Shown in pieces: positions 51,035 to 60,720 of a stretch of 64,000 nt of DNA; positions within the stretch are counted from its first letter, which is position 1; each line of letters opens with the position of its first letter. The position numbers were made by a program, and so were the translations under genes. Source of the stretch: Vallitalea guaymasensis (GTDB taxonomy: Bacteria; Bacillota; Clostridia; Lachnospirales; Vallitaleaceae); assembly GCF_018141425.1 (NCBI RefSeq), contig NZ_CP058561.1:1860001-1924000 (forward strand), read 5' to 3'. The notes under the pieces were generated by a model, which was given only the letters and a program-made list of their open reading frames with translations, was not told the origin of the DNA and did no database searches.

Positions 51035-51736
51035 CTATTTTTCTGCAGATATTTTATCTCCGTTGATTTTAACTCCAGGTCCCATTGTAGAAGTTATGGC
51101 AACACTTCTCAAATATTGACCTTTGGCAGCCGATGGCTTAGCCTTTATAATTGCGCTCATTAAAGTGTGGAAGTTGTCCATAATCTTTTCTGTTCCAAAT
51201 GATACTTTTCCGATTGGAACGTGAATAATATTTGTTTTGTCTAATCTATACTCAATTTTACCTGCTTTTATATCCTTAATAGCTTTTGCAACGTCCATTG
51301 TTACTGTTCCAGCTTTTGGATTTGGCATTAATCCTTTTGGACCAAGTATACGTCCAAGTCTACCTACAACTGCCATCATATCAGGTGTTGCTACTACAAC
51401 GTCAAAGTCTAACCAACCTTCATTTTGAATCTTAGGAATTAATTCATTCCCTCCAACAAAATCTGCTCCTGCTTCTTCTGCTTCTGTAATTTTATCACCT
51501 TTAGCAAATACTAATACTCTAACTGATTTACCTGTTCCATGTGGAAGTACAACAGCTCCACGTACTTGTTGATCAGCATGACGGCTGTCTACACCTAATT
51601 TAATATGACACTCGATAGTTTCGTCAAATTTAGCACTAGCTGTTTTTACAACAATGTCAGCTGCTTCTTTTGGATCGTATAGTGTTGTTCTATCGACTAA
51701 TTTAGCAGCCTCTTTATATCTTTTTCCTCTTTTCAT
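51035..51736 (-). CDS. rplA: 50S ribosomal protein L1
   Basis: 233 residues. [20 protein letters not shown] start and [20 protein letters not shown] signature. It forms the L1 stalk at the E site and in many bacteria represses rplKA translation. Confidence 0.98.
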   Translation of the reverse strand: MKRGKRYKEAAKLVDRTTLYDPKEAADIVVKTASAKFDETIECHIKLGVDSRHADQQVRGAVVLPHGTGKSVRVLVFAKGDKITEAEEAGADFVGGNELIPKIQNEGWLDFDVVVATPDMMAVVGRLGRILGPKGLMPNPKAGTVTMDVAKAIKDIKAGKIEYRLDKTNIIHVPIGKVSFGTEKIMDNFHTLMSAIIKAKPSAAKGQYLRSVAITSTMGPGVKINGDKISAEK

Positions 51737-51804
51737 TTCATTAACCTCCTTGTGGTAATATCGGGAGCAACCCTCCCACAGTGTGAATTTTGTAGTAACA
51801 CTGT

Positions 51805-52227
51805 CTATTCTACAACAATTCCCATGCTTCTTGCAGTTCCAGCAATCATACTCATAGCTGATTCAATAGAACTAGCATTTAAATCTTTCATTTTTAATTC
51901 TGCAATTTTTTGAACTTCTTCTTTAGAAATTGTAGCTACTTTTGTTTTGTTAGGAACTCCTGAACCAGAGTCTATTTTACAAGCTTTTTTAAGTAATACA
52001 GCTGCTGGTGGAGTCTTAGTGATAAAACTAAAACTTCTATCTTGATATACAGTAATTACTACTGGAATAATCATTCCTGCTTGATCAGCTGTTTTAGCGT
52101 TGAATTCTTTTGTAAATTGCATTATGTTTACACCATGTTGTCCTAGTGCTGGACCTACTGGTGGTGCTGGTGTAGCTTTACCAGCTGGAATTTGTAATTT
52201 TATCATTCCTGTAACTTTCTTAGCCAT
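51805..52227 (-). CDS. rplK: 50S ribosomal protein L11
   Basis: 140 residues. [20 protein letters not shown] and the C-terminal rRNA-binding domain with [19 protein letters not shown]. Stimulates RelA-type sensing in known systems. GGAGG 8 bases before the ATG at 52227 sets the start. Confidence 0.98.
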   Translation of the reverse strand: MAKKVTGMIKLQIPAGKATPAPPVGPALGQHGVNIMQFTKEFNAKTADQAGMIIPVVITVYQDRSFSFITKTPPAAVLLKKACKIDSGSGVPNKTKVATISKEEVQKIAELKMKDLNASSIESAMSMIAGTARSMGIVVE

Positions 52228-52280
52228 TAAGGGCACCTCCTGAATTTTGTGGTATTTAACGGGATTTCCCTCCCACTAGC

Positions 52281-52299
52281 ATGAACTAACGTAGTTCAT
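52281..52299 (-). other. Hairpin in the nusG-rplK spacer
   Basis: ATGAACTA (52281-52288) and TAGTTCAT (52292-52299) form a perfect 8-bp stem with a 3-base loop. No U-run. May mimic the rRNA site bound by L1 or mark a processing site; not verified. Confidence 0.4.
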
Positions 52300-52319
52300 A
52301 CTATAAAACCAATAATAAA

Positions 52320-52838
52320 TTAAATTTTTTCCATTTTCGTAAAGTCTAATTCTACTGGTGTTTCTCTACCAAATATTGAAAGATTAACTATTACGGTACG
52401 TTTATGCTCATGAATTTCCTTAACAATACCTACAGATCCTTCAAAAGGTCCTTCAGTAACTTTAACGGAATCACCAGTCTCTACCTCAATGTTAACAACC
52501 TCGATATCAATACCCATATTTTTTATCTCTTCTTCAGATAATGGTACAGGTTTTGATCCAGGTCCAACAAATCCAGTAACACCTCTAGTGTTTCTTACAA
52601 CGTACCAAGTATCGTCGTTCATGACCATCTTAATGATAACGTATCCTGGAAATGTTTTTTTCTCAACTTCTTTTTTATTTCCATTCTTTTCTTCTACAAC
52701 TTTGTATAGTGGTACAATTACCTCTAATATTTGGTCATGTAATTTTCTGTTATCAACTAATTTTTCAATATTAGCTTTAACTTTGTTCTCATACCCTGAA
52801 TAAGTATGCACAACAAACCATTTAGCTTCTTCTGCCAT
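52320..52838 (-). CDS. nusG: Transcription termination/antitermination protein NusG
   Basis: 172 residues. NGN domain (KWFVVHTYSGYENKVKANIE, PGYVIIKMVMNDDTWYVVRN) then a KOW domain (VKVTEGPFEGSVGIVKEI). It binds RNA polymerase and, in many bacteria, S10. Between secE and rplK as usual. Confidence 0.98.
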   Translation of the reverse strand: MAEEAKWFVVHTYSGYENKVKANIEKLVDNRKLHDQILEVIVPLYKVVEEKNGNKKEVEKKTFPGYVIIKMVMNDDTWYVVRNTRGVTGFVGPGSKPVPLSEEEIKNMGIDIEVVNIEVETGDSVKVTEGPFEGSVGIVKEIHEHKRTVIVNLSIFGRETPVELDFTKMEKI

Positions 52839-52916
52839 AGAACCATCCTTCTTTACTTATTTCACGATTATAATAAAATTATAATCTCTACATACTTGAA
52901 GAGTATACCAATTTTT

Positions 52917-53111
52917 CTAATAAATATACCCTACTCCTGCTTGAAACAATAGGTCTATTACAGTAATTATAGCTCCAACCACTAATGAAACAAATAATAC
53001 GGTAACTGTTTGTTTTGCTAATGTTGTTCTATCAGGCCATATGATTTTTTTAAATTCGCCTTTTAAACCTTTAAAAAAGCTTTTCTTTTTAACAACTTTG
53101 GCTTCACCCAT
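52917..53111 (-). CDS. secE: Preprotein translocase subunit SecE
   Basis: 64 residues: an amphipathic segment (GLKGEFKKIIWPDRTTLAKQ, with the conserved Trp-Pro) and one membrane helix (TVLFVSLVVGAIITVIDLLF). It clamps SecY. AAGGAAG about 9 bases before the ATG at 53111 favours this over a start at 53132. Confidence 0.95.
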   Translation of the reverse strand: MGEAKVVKKKSFFKGLKGEFKKIIWPDRTTLAKQTVTVLFVSLVVGAIITVIDLLFQAGVGYIY

Positions 53112-53146
53112 GTTTTCACTTCCTTTGTGCAAATTATTGCAGAAAA

Positions 53147-53296
53147 TTACTTAGTTTCTTTATGAAGAGTATGTTTTCTACAGAATCTGCAGTATTTTTT
53201 TGTTTCTTGTCTTTCTGGATGTAATCTTTTCTCTTTTGTTGTGTTGTAATTTCTTTGCTTGCATTCAGTACATTCTAAAGTTATTTTGACACGCAC
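53147..53296 (-). CDS. rpmG: 50S ribosomal protein L33, zinc form
   Basis: 49 residues: [20 protein letters not shown] start; Cys9, Cys12, Cys36 and Cys39 form the zinc site. GTG start after GGAGGTGGAAGTT. It lies 35 bases before secE, the standard Firmicutes arrangement. Confidence 0.96.
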   Translation of the reverse strand: MRVKITLECTECKQRNYNTTKEKRLHPERQETKKYCRFCRKHTLHKETK

Positions 53297-53385
53297 AACT
53301 TCCACCTCCACTTGTCTATAAGTTTAGAGAATTGCATATATTATTTTACGGCATAAAAAAAAGAGCCCTACAAATATGCGTATAT

Positions 53386-53415
53386 AATATATCATATTGT
53401 GGGTTCTACTGTCAA
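53386..53415 (-). promoter_or_regulatory. Sigma-A promoter of rpmG-secE-nusG-rplKA
   Basis: Minus strand: TTGACA (53415-53410), 18-base spacer, TATATT (53391-53386), about 85 bases before rpmG. Confidence 0.7.
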
Positions 53416-53470
53416 GGTTTTCGAAACAATTTTATTATTATAGTAATATTTATATTCCAATGAGCTTATT

Positions 53471-53953
53471 TTACTTTTTTTGATCCAAAAAATAAGATTT
53501 ATCTTTAAAAGAGTTATTCATGTTTTTATAGTAGTTTGTTGCTGTTTTCTTACTCTTTTTAAAAGTTTTTATCTCTCTTTTTTTGTTGTTGAAATGTTCT
53601 TCTATTATTACTTTGTTCTTTTCTTCCAATACTTGTATATCAATACCTATTTCAGATACACTAGTTATTTTATTTTTGAGTAATTTTATTTTGTCTTTAT
53701 ATAGGTGAACATTTCCTTCAAGTTCATTTGATACTCTATCAAATGTTGACTGAAAACCTGAGTCTAAAATGGCTATCTCGTCTATATATTTTTGTTTTTC
53801 AGCCATAAACTCATTAAATTCTTCTAGATCAAACTTATTATTATTAACGTATTCACTTTGTTTTCTAGTAACTTCATAGATGTTTTTTAGAACATCCGAT
53901 TTCTTATCCAACGAATCTAATAATATATTAAGATAGGTGTTGATATCCGACAT
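53471..53953 (-). CDS. Probable FlgN/FliT-like flagellar protein
   Basis: 160 residues, almost wholly helical and coiled-coil, rich in Lys, Glu and Asn (LLDSLDKKSDVLKNIYEVTR; KYIDEIAILDSGFQSTFDRV). No enzyme motif. Length, helical pattern and its place after fliS and yjfB suggest an export chaperone for hook-associated proteins (FlgN-like), by inference only. Confidence 0.6.
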   Translation of the reverse strand: MSDINTYLNILLDSLDKKSDVLKNIYEVTRKQSEYVNNNKFDLEEFNEFMAEKQKYIDEIAILDSGFQSTFDRVSNELEGNVHLYKDKIKLLKNKITSVSEIGIDIQVLEEKNKVIIEEHFNNKKREIKTFKKSKKTATNYYKNMNNSFKDKSYFLDQKK

Positions 53954-54000
53954 ACAAATACCTCTTTTCTACTTATATAAGTAAATGTTAATCAAGTTCA

Positions 54001-54192
54001 TTAAAGCCTAATATCTATATTAGCTCCTATATGTGGATTGACTGATGTTTCAAGTGAAGCAGATTGTATAAGCTGATCTAACGCTTGTCCCTGCTGTTTT
54101 ACCATATCCATACCCATCTTACTTAATGAAATATTAACCTGGGACATAATTTTCCCTTGTGACAAAGATGTTGATAGTGCTGCTATATCCAT
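54001..54192 (-). CDS. YjfB-family putative motility protein
   Basis: 63 residues: MDIAALSTSLSQGKIMSQVN start and SVNPHIGANIDIRL end are typical of the YjfB motility family, small helical proteins found beside flagellar genes. Function unknown. 18 bases after fliS. Confidence 0.8.
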   Translation of the reverse strand: MDIAALSTSLSQGKIMSQVNISLSKMGMDMVKQQGQALDQLIQSASLETSVNPHIGANIDIRL

Positions 54193-54209
54193 AGTATCAC
54201 TTCACTCCT

Positions 54210-54617
54210 TTATTCTGTAGCGTTATTTGTGTCTTTATTTTTAGGAATCTTTGCAAGCTTCATAGCTTCTTTCCAAGTATCACGAAGTTCTCTTAGGAAG
54301 CCTAAAACTTCTTCTAATACTTCTTTGTCTTTAGTTATATTAGCTTCTACTAGCCTATCATTTATGTAGTCATACATTTTTTTAAAACTTTCTGCTACTG
54401 GATATTTTTCATCTAATGTAATAACAAATTCTTCTATAATATCTTCTACTCTATTAATATAATTATGAGCTTTTTCTATTTCGTTGTTATCTAGAGATAC
54501 GATAGCTTGATTGCAAAATTTTATTGCACCGTTATATAGCATTAGTGTTAGTTCTTGTGGAGAAGCTGTTAAGATTGAGTTGTTTTGGTATTTGTTATAT
54601 CCAGTATTTGTTATCAT
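54210..54617 (-). CDS. fliS: Flagellar export chaperone FliS
   Basis: 135 residues. YNKYQNNSILTASPQELTLM and LYNGAIKFCNQAIVSLDNNE are typical. It keeps flagellin unfolded before export. Start overlaps the fliD stop by 4 bases. Confidence 0.96.
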   Translation of the reverse strand: MITNTGYNKYQNNSILTASPQELTLMLYNGAIKFCNQAIVSLDNNEIEKAHNYINRVEDIIEEFVITLDEKYPVAESFKKMYDYINDRLVEANITKDKEVLEEVLGFLRELRDTWKEAMKLAKIPKNKDTNNATE

Positions 54618-56110
54618 TGAGACCCTCCTAACATTGATGCTAGTGATGCACTTTGGCTGTTCATCATTTGGATTGCTTTTTCCATGGCAGTGAATTGTCT
54701 GTAATATCTTTCTTCTATACTAGTTAACTTGTCCTCTAATACAGTTATTCTGTCTTTATAATCATCTATTTGATTATCCATCTGTTTATCATTAAAGAAA
54801 GTGAATGCACTACTTATCTCTGTTGATTTCATTTTTTCTTGCATTTTTGAGTATAGTTTATCCCCTATAGCATTTAATAAATCAGCTACTTTTTCTGGAT
54901 CTTGTTCAATTGCTTCTTTTAATTTATTTGTTTTAGCAGCATACAATGTATCGTCTTCATCGCCATCAATATGTAAAATTCCTTTTTCAGTATATTTTCC
55001 TGTTACAATTCCTAATTCAGATAAATAACGATAGTCGAGCCCTGATGTATCCACCCCACTACTACTTCCAACAATACTTCTCATGGAATCTACTAAACTA
55101 GTTAGAATATCATCTCTTCTTAATAATGAATCTTTTATTTTTTGTTCCCACAATTTTATATCATCTTCGGACATTGCTTTCTTTTCGTCTTGAGTAAGAG
55201 GTTCATATCCTACAACTCTATCTGCACCAAGTTTTTCATTAATTTCAACAAGTATTTTATTATATTCAGTTATGAAATCTTTTACATTGTCATACATAGC
55301 TTGTGTATCTTGATTAACAGTTATGTTAACATCACCTTTTGCTTTTAAGGTTAGAGTAAGACCATTAACAGTTATTTCATTACTATCAGATACTAATTCT
55401 GTTCCATTGTAGGTAAATATAGAATTTTCTCCATCAGTACCTACTTTACCTTCTAAGCCTAAAGCTTTAATTAAATTGGCATCTCCACCTACTTGAAGCT
55501 TAACATCTTCACCTTGATTTTTACTTGACATCATTACTCGGTCAAAATTACTATCAAATGAAATATTAACGTCTTCAACAGCTTTCTTTATATTATATAC
55601 TATTTGAGCCATTGTATCATCTTTACCTATAGTTATCTCTACTGGTGTTCCACCGTTTTTTTGGGTTGTAATACTAATCATTTTTTCAGTATCTGCGCCA
55701 AAATCCAATAATTCACTTATTTTAGTTGATGCTTCTACATCTATGTCATTATTATCCTTATCTTTTGTTATCTTATCTCCTGTTAGAAAAGAAGCCTTTG
55801 CAAGTTGAGTTACAGTAAGTGTATGAGTTCCCTCTGCAGCGTTTACATTAGCTTTAGCAGAAATAATGGAGTCATTAGAAGATACTGTGGTCTTTTTCAT
55901 GAAAGTTCCTTTAGATCTTAAATTATAAACTTGTTTAGTATAGAAAGAATAAAGCTTTTTATTCATTTCTTTCCAAATATCTTTTCTCCACTCAAGTTTT
56001 GTCTTCTGTTTTTTTACTTTGTCAACCTTCATTCTTTCTGCTTTCATTAACTCTTTTATAATGTTATCTGTATCAAGTCCAGAAGCTAAACCAGAAAATT
56101 TTACTGCCAT
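54614..56110 (-). CDS. fliD: Flagellar filament cap protein FliD
   Basis: 498 residues: N-terminal MAVKFSGLASGLDTDNIIKE and C-terminal coiled coil (DRITVLEDKLTSIEERYYRQ, FTAMEKAIQMMNSQSASLAS), both needed for the cap. The variable central domain forms the exposed face. AAGGAG 8 bases before the ATG at 56110. Confidence 0.96.
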   Translation of the reverse strand: MAVKFSGLASGLDTDNIIKELMKAERMKVDKVKKQKTKLEWRKDIWKEMNKKLYSFYTKQVYNLRSKGTFMKKTTVSSNDSIISAKANVNAAEGTHTLTVTQLAKASFLTGDKITKDKDNNDIDVEASTKISELLDFGADTEKMISITTQKNGGTPVEITIGKDDTMAQIVYNIKKAVEDVNISFDSNFDRVMMSSKNQGEDVKLQVGGDANLIKALGLEGKVGTDGENSIFTYNGTELVSDSNEITVNGLTLTLKAKGDVNITVNQDTQAMYDNVKDFITEYNKILVEINEKLGADRVVGYEPLTQDEKKAMSEDDIKLWEQKIKDSLLRRDDILTSLVDSMRSIVGSSSGVDTSGLDYRYLSELGIVTGKYTEKGILHIDGDEDDTLYAAKTNKLKEAIEQDPEKVADLLNAIGDKLYSKMQEKMKSTEISSAFTFFNDKQMDNQIDDYKDRITVLEDKLTSIEERYYRQFTAMEKAIQMMNSQSASLASMLGGSQ

Positions 56111-56122
56111 ATTAATCACTCC

Positions 56123-56500
56123 TTATCTTTTCTCATCAACAAAAATCCCAGCCATTTCCCATAACTTTGCAACCATATCTAAAATTTTTTCAGATGGAAT
56201 CTCTCTTATAACAGAATCATCTTCTGTATTAATTACTTTAACCATAATTTGTTTTGTTTTTTCATGTATAGAAAATTTTAATCTTCGGTCATATACTTTG
56301 AAGTGTTTATTAGCCTTTTCTATAGCTTCTATTACTTCATGTTCTTCAATTTGTTGTTTACTGTCAATATTTATTGGCACATCACGAGCAATTTCATCCT
56401 TAACTTTTTCTATTTTTACAGATGAACTGACTTCCTTTTTTAGCATATCAACTTGAGAGTTTGAATTATACATATTTGCGGTATTACATTCAATTCTCAT
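56123..56500 (-). CDS. flaG: FlaG-family flagellar protein
   Basis: 125 residues. The C-terminal half (LKFSIHEKTKQIMVKVINTE, SVIREIPSEKILDMVAKLWE) is the FlaG domain, linked to filament length. N-terminus variable. First gene of the flaG-fliD-fliS-yjfB group, 12 bases before fliD. Confidence 0.93.
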   Translation of the reverse strand: MRIECNTANMYNSNSQVDMLKKEVSSSVKIEKVKDEIARDVPINIDSKQQIEEHEVIEAIEKANKHFKVYDRRLKFSIHEKTKQIMVKVINTEDDSVIREIPSEKILDMVAKLWEMAGIFVDEKR

Positions 56501-56540
56501 TATTTAAAACCTCCTTATTTAATGTTCTCATCTGTATAAT

Positions 56541-56567
56541 ATATCGTAAGTTTGATGTAATAACTTA
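56541..56567 (-). promoter_or_regulatory. Sigma-D (sigma-28)-like promoter before flaG
   Basis: Minus strand: TAAG (56567-56564), 15-base spacer, TACGATAT (56548-56541), against the known TAAA-N15-GCCGATAT consensus of late flagellar genes. About 40 bases before the flaG ATG, with AAGGAGG between. Confidence 0.55.
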
Positions 56568-56607
56568 ACAGTTTTATTATTTAATTGAATAGAAAAATAT
56601 TTCATCC

Positions 56608-57909
56608 TTAAGAAAAGTACTGTTTAAAGTTCTTTATTATATATTGAATTTGCTTATCTTCAATTCCTGGCCAAACTCCAATCCAAAAAGTATTCTTCAT
56701 AATCATATCTGTGTTTTTCAATTCTGTAGCAACTCTATACTCCACTTTATTTTCTGTAAATAATGGTTGTTTTAATATATTACCCGCAAATAGCAATCTT
56801 GTACCAACTTTTTTCTCCTCTAAAAATTGTATAAGAGAATTTCTAGTATATTTATTATTCTCCTTAATCGTTATAGGAAATCCAAACCAACTTGGTTCAG
56901 TGTTCTTTGTAGGTTCTGGTAGAATTAAAAATCCATTTAGGTCTCTTAACCCTTCGTATAATTTATAAAAATTATTTTTTCTCTTTTCAATAAATGCTGG
57001 TAATTTCCTTAGCTGTGATACACCTATAGCAGCTTGCATATCTGTAACCTTAAGATTATAGCCAAAATGAGAATATACATATTTGTGATCATATCCCATT
57101 GGAAGCTCTCCATGCTGTTGTGTAAATCTATGTCCACAACAATTATCCTTTCCTGGGGGACATATACAATCTCTTCCCCAATCTCTAATAGAACGAATTA
57201 TATTATGCAACTGTACATCATTAGTAACTACAGCTCCTCCTTCACCCATTGTTATATGATGTGCAGGATAAAAACTATATGTAGATATGTGTCCAAAGGT
57301 TCCTGTATATTTACCATCGTATTTTGAACCTAATGCATCACAATTATCTTCAATAATCCACAAATCATGTTTCTTTGCGAACTCAATTATCTTATTTAAA
57401 TCAAAAGGATTTCCTAATGTGTGTGCTACAATTATGGCTCTTGTTTTTTCAGATAATGCTTTTTCTAAATCATCAACTATAATATTATATGTTCTCAGTT
57501 CTACATCTACAAACACAGGAATTAATCCATTCTGTATAATTGGTGCTACAGTAGTTGGAAAACCAGCAGCAACAGTTATTACTTCATCACCCTTTTTTAA
57601 TCTTCTCTTACCTAACTTATGTGAAGTCAGAGCTGATACAGCTAATAAATTTGCAGAGGAGCCAGAATTTACAAGAGATGTATATTTTACTCCTAAAAAC
57701 TTAGATAATTCTTTTTCAAATTCATCTCCGTATCTTCCAGATGTTAACCACATATCAAGAGATGCATCAATTAAATTAGTTAAATCACGCTCATCTACAA
57801 CTTTTCCTGAAGCTGGTATATACGTCTTCCCAGGAATAAACTCTGTTCTTTGTTGATCTTGTTTATAATAATCTACAACCTTTTCAAATATTTGTGCTCT
57901 ATCAATCAT
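56608..57909 (-). CDS. rfbH: CDP-4-keto-6-deoxyglucose-3-dehydrase (E1 type)
   Basis: 433 residues of the DegT/DnrJ/EryC1/StrS fold. In place of the usual catalytic Lys there is His in SFYPAHHITMGEGGAVV, and a Cys-rich segment (DWGRDCICPPGKDNCCGHRF) matches the [2Fe-2S] site of E1. These mark a PMP-dependent 3-dehydrase rather than an aminotransferase. With RfbG it makes 3,6-dideoxy sugar precursors. ATG at 57909 lies inside the rfbG stop region (8-base overlap), led by GGAG. Confidence 0.93.
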   Translation of the reverse strand: MIDRAQIFEKVVDYYKQDQQRTEFIPGKTYIPASGKVVDERDLTNLIDASLDMWLTSGRYGDEFEKELSKFLGVKYTSLVNSGSSANLLAVSALTSHKLGKRRLKKGDEVITVAAGFPTTVAPIIQNGLIPVFVDVELRTYNIIVDDLEKALSEKTRAIIVAHTLGNPFDLNKIIEFAKKHDLWIIEDNCDALGSKYDGKYTGTFGHISTYSFYPAHHITMGEGGAVVTNDVQLHNIIRSIRDWGRDCICPPGKDNCCGHRFTQQHGELPMGYDHKYVYSHFGYNLKVTDMQAAIGVSQLRKLPAFIEKRKNNFYKLYEGLRDLNGFLILPEPTKNTEPSWFGFPITIKENNKYTRNSLIQFLEEKKVGTRLLFAGNILKQPLFTENKVEYRVATELKNTDMIMKNTFWIGVWPGIEDKQIQYIIKNFKQYFS

Positions 57910-58999
57910 TTTCCTCACTCCATGTTAGTCCTTGTTTCTTTGCTTCTTTTTCATAATCTTCTATTTGCCTTAAAGTATATTCATATATATTTTTATTACC
58001 ATTTACATAATAATGTTCATACCATTTGATTGTATATTCAAGAGCTTTATTTACTGTATACACAGGTCTCCATTTTAAATAAGTATTGGCTTTACTTATA
58101 TCAAGTTTTAAGAAATTTGCTTCATGGGGATTATCCCTTTTATCCATTTCTATAGTTCCCTTACCCCAAACGTCTATGGCAGATCTTAATATATCCTCTA
58201 CAGTTAAAACATCACTATCTTTCGGTCCAAAATTCCAAGCACTACTATAAGTTTCTTTATTATCTAACATCAATGCTCCAATCCTTAAATATCCTGATAA
58301 TGGTTCTAGGACGTGTTGCCAAGGTCTTGTAGCGTAAGGATTTCTTATTCTTATAGATTTATCTTCAGTAACTGCTCTAACAAAATCAGGTATTAATCTA
58401 TCTTCTGCCCAATCACCGCCACCAATTACATTTCCTGCTCTAGCAGTTGATAATGCTATACCTCTTTCATTAAAAAAACTATTTCTGTATGCAGATACAA
58501 TAAGTTCTACGCAACCTTTACTAGAACTATAAGGATCATATCCACCCATAGAATCATTTTCTCTATATCCATAAGGCCATTCCTTATTTTCATAGCATTT
58601 ATCTGTGGTAACCACAACTACTGATTTAACACTACCTGTATTTTTAGCAGCTTCTAGTAAATTAACTGTTCCCATGATATTTGTTTCATATGTTTCAATA
58701 GGGCATTTATAAGATTGTCTTACTAAAGGTTGAGCTGCTAAATGAAAAACTATATCTGGTTTATGTTTTTGAAATTGAGTTAGTAAAAAATTGTAGTCTC
58801 TAACATCACCTATTATATTTGTAATTTTATCTTCTAAATTACATATGTTAAACATAGATGGATTTGTCGCAGGCTCTAAGGAATATCCTATTACGTTTGC
58901 GCCTAATCTTTGAAGCCATATAGAGAGCCAAGTACCTTTAAAACCTGTTGCACCTGTTATAAAAACATTTTTATTTTTATAGTTATTTTTTAAAACCAT
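57902..58999 (-). CDS. rfbG: CDP-glucose 4,6-dehydratase
   Basis: 365 residues, short-chain dehydrogenase fold. NAD-binding GATGFKGTWLSIWLQ near the start, TTDKCYENKEWPYGYRENDS and the catalytic YSSSKGCVE. It makes CDP-4-keto-6-deoxyglucose. The frame is open to 59038 but AAGGAG lies 10 bases before the ATG at 58999; the longer form would overlap the preceding gene. Confidence 0.94.
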   Translation of the reverse strand: MVLKNNYKNKNVFITGATGFKGTWLSIWLQRLGANVIGYSLEPATNPSMFNICNLEDKITNIIGDVRDYNFLLTQFQKHKPDIVFHLAAQPLVRQSYKCPIETYETNIMGTVNLLEAAKNTGSVKSVVVVTTDKCYENKEWPYGYRENDSMGGYDPYSSSKGCVELIVSAYRNSFFNERGIALSTARAGNVIGGGDWAEDRLIPDFVRAVTEDKSIRIRNPYATRPWQHVLEPLSGYLRIGALMLDNKETYSSAWNFGPKDSDVLTVEDILRSAIDVWGKGTIEMDKRDNPHEANFLKLDISKANTYLKWRPVYTVNKALEYTIKWYEHYYVNGNKNIYEYTLRQIEDYEKEAKKQGLTWSEEND

Positions 59000-59013
59000 T
59001 AATAAATCGCTCC

Positions 59014-60696
59014 TTAAAAGCTTTTTAAAATCATCCATTGTCCTGATTCTATTACATTATTAAATTTTAATTTTATTACATCTTTTAATTCTTTCTGTTG
59101 TATTTTAATCGCTAATATTCCATCTTCAACAATGTTATTTTTTAACTTACCTAAAATTTTTAAAGGATTTTCATATGTTTCAAATTTACTTTCTATTATA
59201 ATATACTTAAATTTTTCATTACTAAAAAAGCTATTTAAATCTTCAATAGAAGGTACACATTCTGCTATATCAGATACACCCCTCAAATCCTGAATATAAC
59301 AATCTTCATCAGTTATATTATAAATTTTAACTTTTAAATTATGTACATTTTCTTTAATACTTTCTTTTACTTTAAGTGGATTACTTCCGATTCCGCAATT
59401 AATACCTAAAACATTTAAATCGTTATTTTCATTACAAGGTAAATATTTAAATAAATCTGGTTCCCAACAAAATCCAACTCCCCATGGATCTATTCCAAAA
59501 ATTTCAAGGAACTCCCTTCTTCCATCTAAATAATAGGAATTAAATCCCTTATTACCATTATCATCTACATATTTTGATATATCATTTTTCAAAGTTATAC
59601 TTCCAAAATGATAACAATATGCATCTTTTGCCAACATCATTTTATACCCATTACGCCTTAATAAAAATGATAACTTATCATCAGGAAATGACATATTTTT
59701 AAATGTGTGCAAATATCCTCCCCAACCTATACCATCCTTAGAAAAAAAAACTTTACTTCTTTTTAAATCTATAGGATTACATAGCTTTGCTCTTTGCTCC
59801 CATCTAAATTTATCTTTTCTATTATTTTGTAATGCAAAAGTATACATTTCGTCAATTGATTTATAATCTGAGTATATTTGTTGTAGATTGCTAATGTTAG
59901 GTGTACTTGGAACTACCCATGCAATACTATTATCACTTTCCATACATGCAATCATGTTTTGTATTGTATTGTTAGCTATTAATACATCATTACTTACTGA
60001 TAAAACATATTTTCCTTCTACAATTCTATAAACTGCACTTAATCCAACACCATTTTTACAAATATCAAGTTGTTTTGTCGGACTAATTGATTCAAAATAT
60101 TCTTTTGTACCATCTGACGATCCATGATTTACAAGAATCAATTCATAGCTTAGACCTTTAGGAATATTTTTTAACAAACTATCTATACATAATTTTGTAT
60201 AATCTAATTTATTGTATCCAGTAATAATTATAGAAATATCATACTTATATGATTGCATCTCCTCAGACCTATCAATAAATTCATTTGAACACATATTAAT
60301 CATTTCATTAGAATAATACTCAATCATTTTAGTTTTATTTGGATAAATAAAACTAAAAAAATAGAGTTTTAGCTTCATATCTATCAATAGAGGTATAACT
60401 TCAAATTCTATTTTTTCACTCATTCTAAGCGATTTTGATGTATATAATAATTTCAATCTATTGAAAGAACAAATAATATTTTCACACATAACATCCATCT
60501 TATATACATTTTCGCTATTTTTCAACATCAATATTTCATCATATATAGCATTTAATGAATTAAAAATATCTTTTAAAATTATTTCAAACTCAAAATAATT
60601 GTGTTCAATATATACTTTATTTAGATATTCAGACGCTTCAATTAATGTATCAACAATTTCAAGTATTTTAGAAATTATTATTTTATTTTTTATCAT
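59014..60696 (-). CDS. GT2 glycosyltransferase with helical N-terminus and methyltransferase-like C-terminus
   Basis: 560 residues in three parts. About 1-150: helical, no motif. About 152-390: family 2 glycosyltransferase (ISIIITGYNKLDYTKLCIDS, LVNHGSSDGTKEYF, and a ground for a metal site in VSNDVLIAN). About 420-560: Rossmann-like, with LNVLGINCGIGSNPLKVKES resembling methyltransferase motif I and FKYIIIESKFE resembling motif II, but the later part is divergent. Probably transfers a sugar to flagellin or a surface glycan; donor unknown. Confidence 0.8.
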   Translation of the reverse strand: MIKNKIIISKILEIVDTLIEASEYLNKVYIEHNYFEFEIILKDIFNSLNAIYDEILMLKNSENVYKMDVMCENIICSFNRLKLLYTSKSLRMSEKIEFEVIPLLIDMKLKLYFFSFIYPNKTKMIEYYSNEMINMCSNEFIDRSEEMQSYKYDISIIITGYNKLDYTKLCIDSLLKNIPKGLSYELILVNHGSSDGTKEYFESISPTKQLDICKNGVGLSAVYRIVEGKYVLSVSNDVLIANNTIQNMIACMESDNSIAWVVPSTPNISNLQQIYSDYKSIDEMYTFALQNNRKDKFRWEQRAKLCNPIDLKRSKVFFSKDGIGWGGYLHTFKNMSFPDDKLSFLLRRNGYKMMLAKDAYCYHFGSITLKNDISKYVDDNGNKGFNSYYLDGRREFLEIFGIDPWGVGFCWEPDLFKYLPCNENNDLNVLGINCGIGSNPLKVKESIKENVHNLKVKIYNITDEDCYIQDLRGVSDIAECVPSIEDLNSFFSNEKFKYIIIESKFETYENPLKILGKLKNNIVEDGILAIKIQQKELKDVIKLKFNNVIESGQWMILKSF

Positions 60697-60720
60697 GGCA
60701 ACTCCTTATATAATTGTTTA

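Noticed and set aside
57287-57856. 189-residue plus-strand open frame inside rfbH
   Set aside because: Antisense to conserved rfbH, no ribosome site or family.
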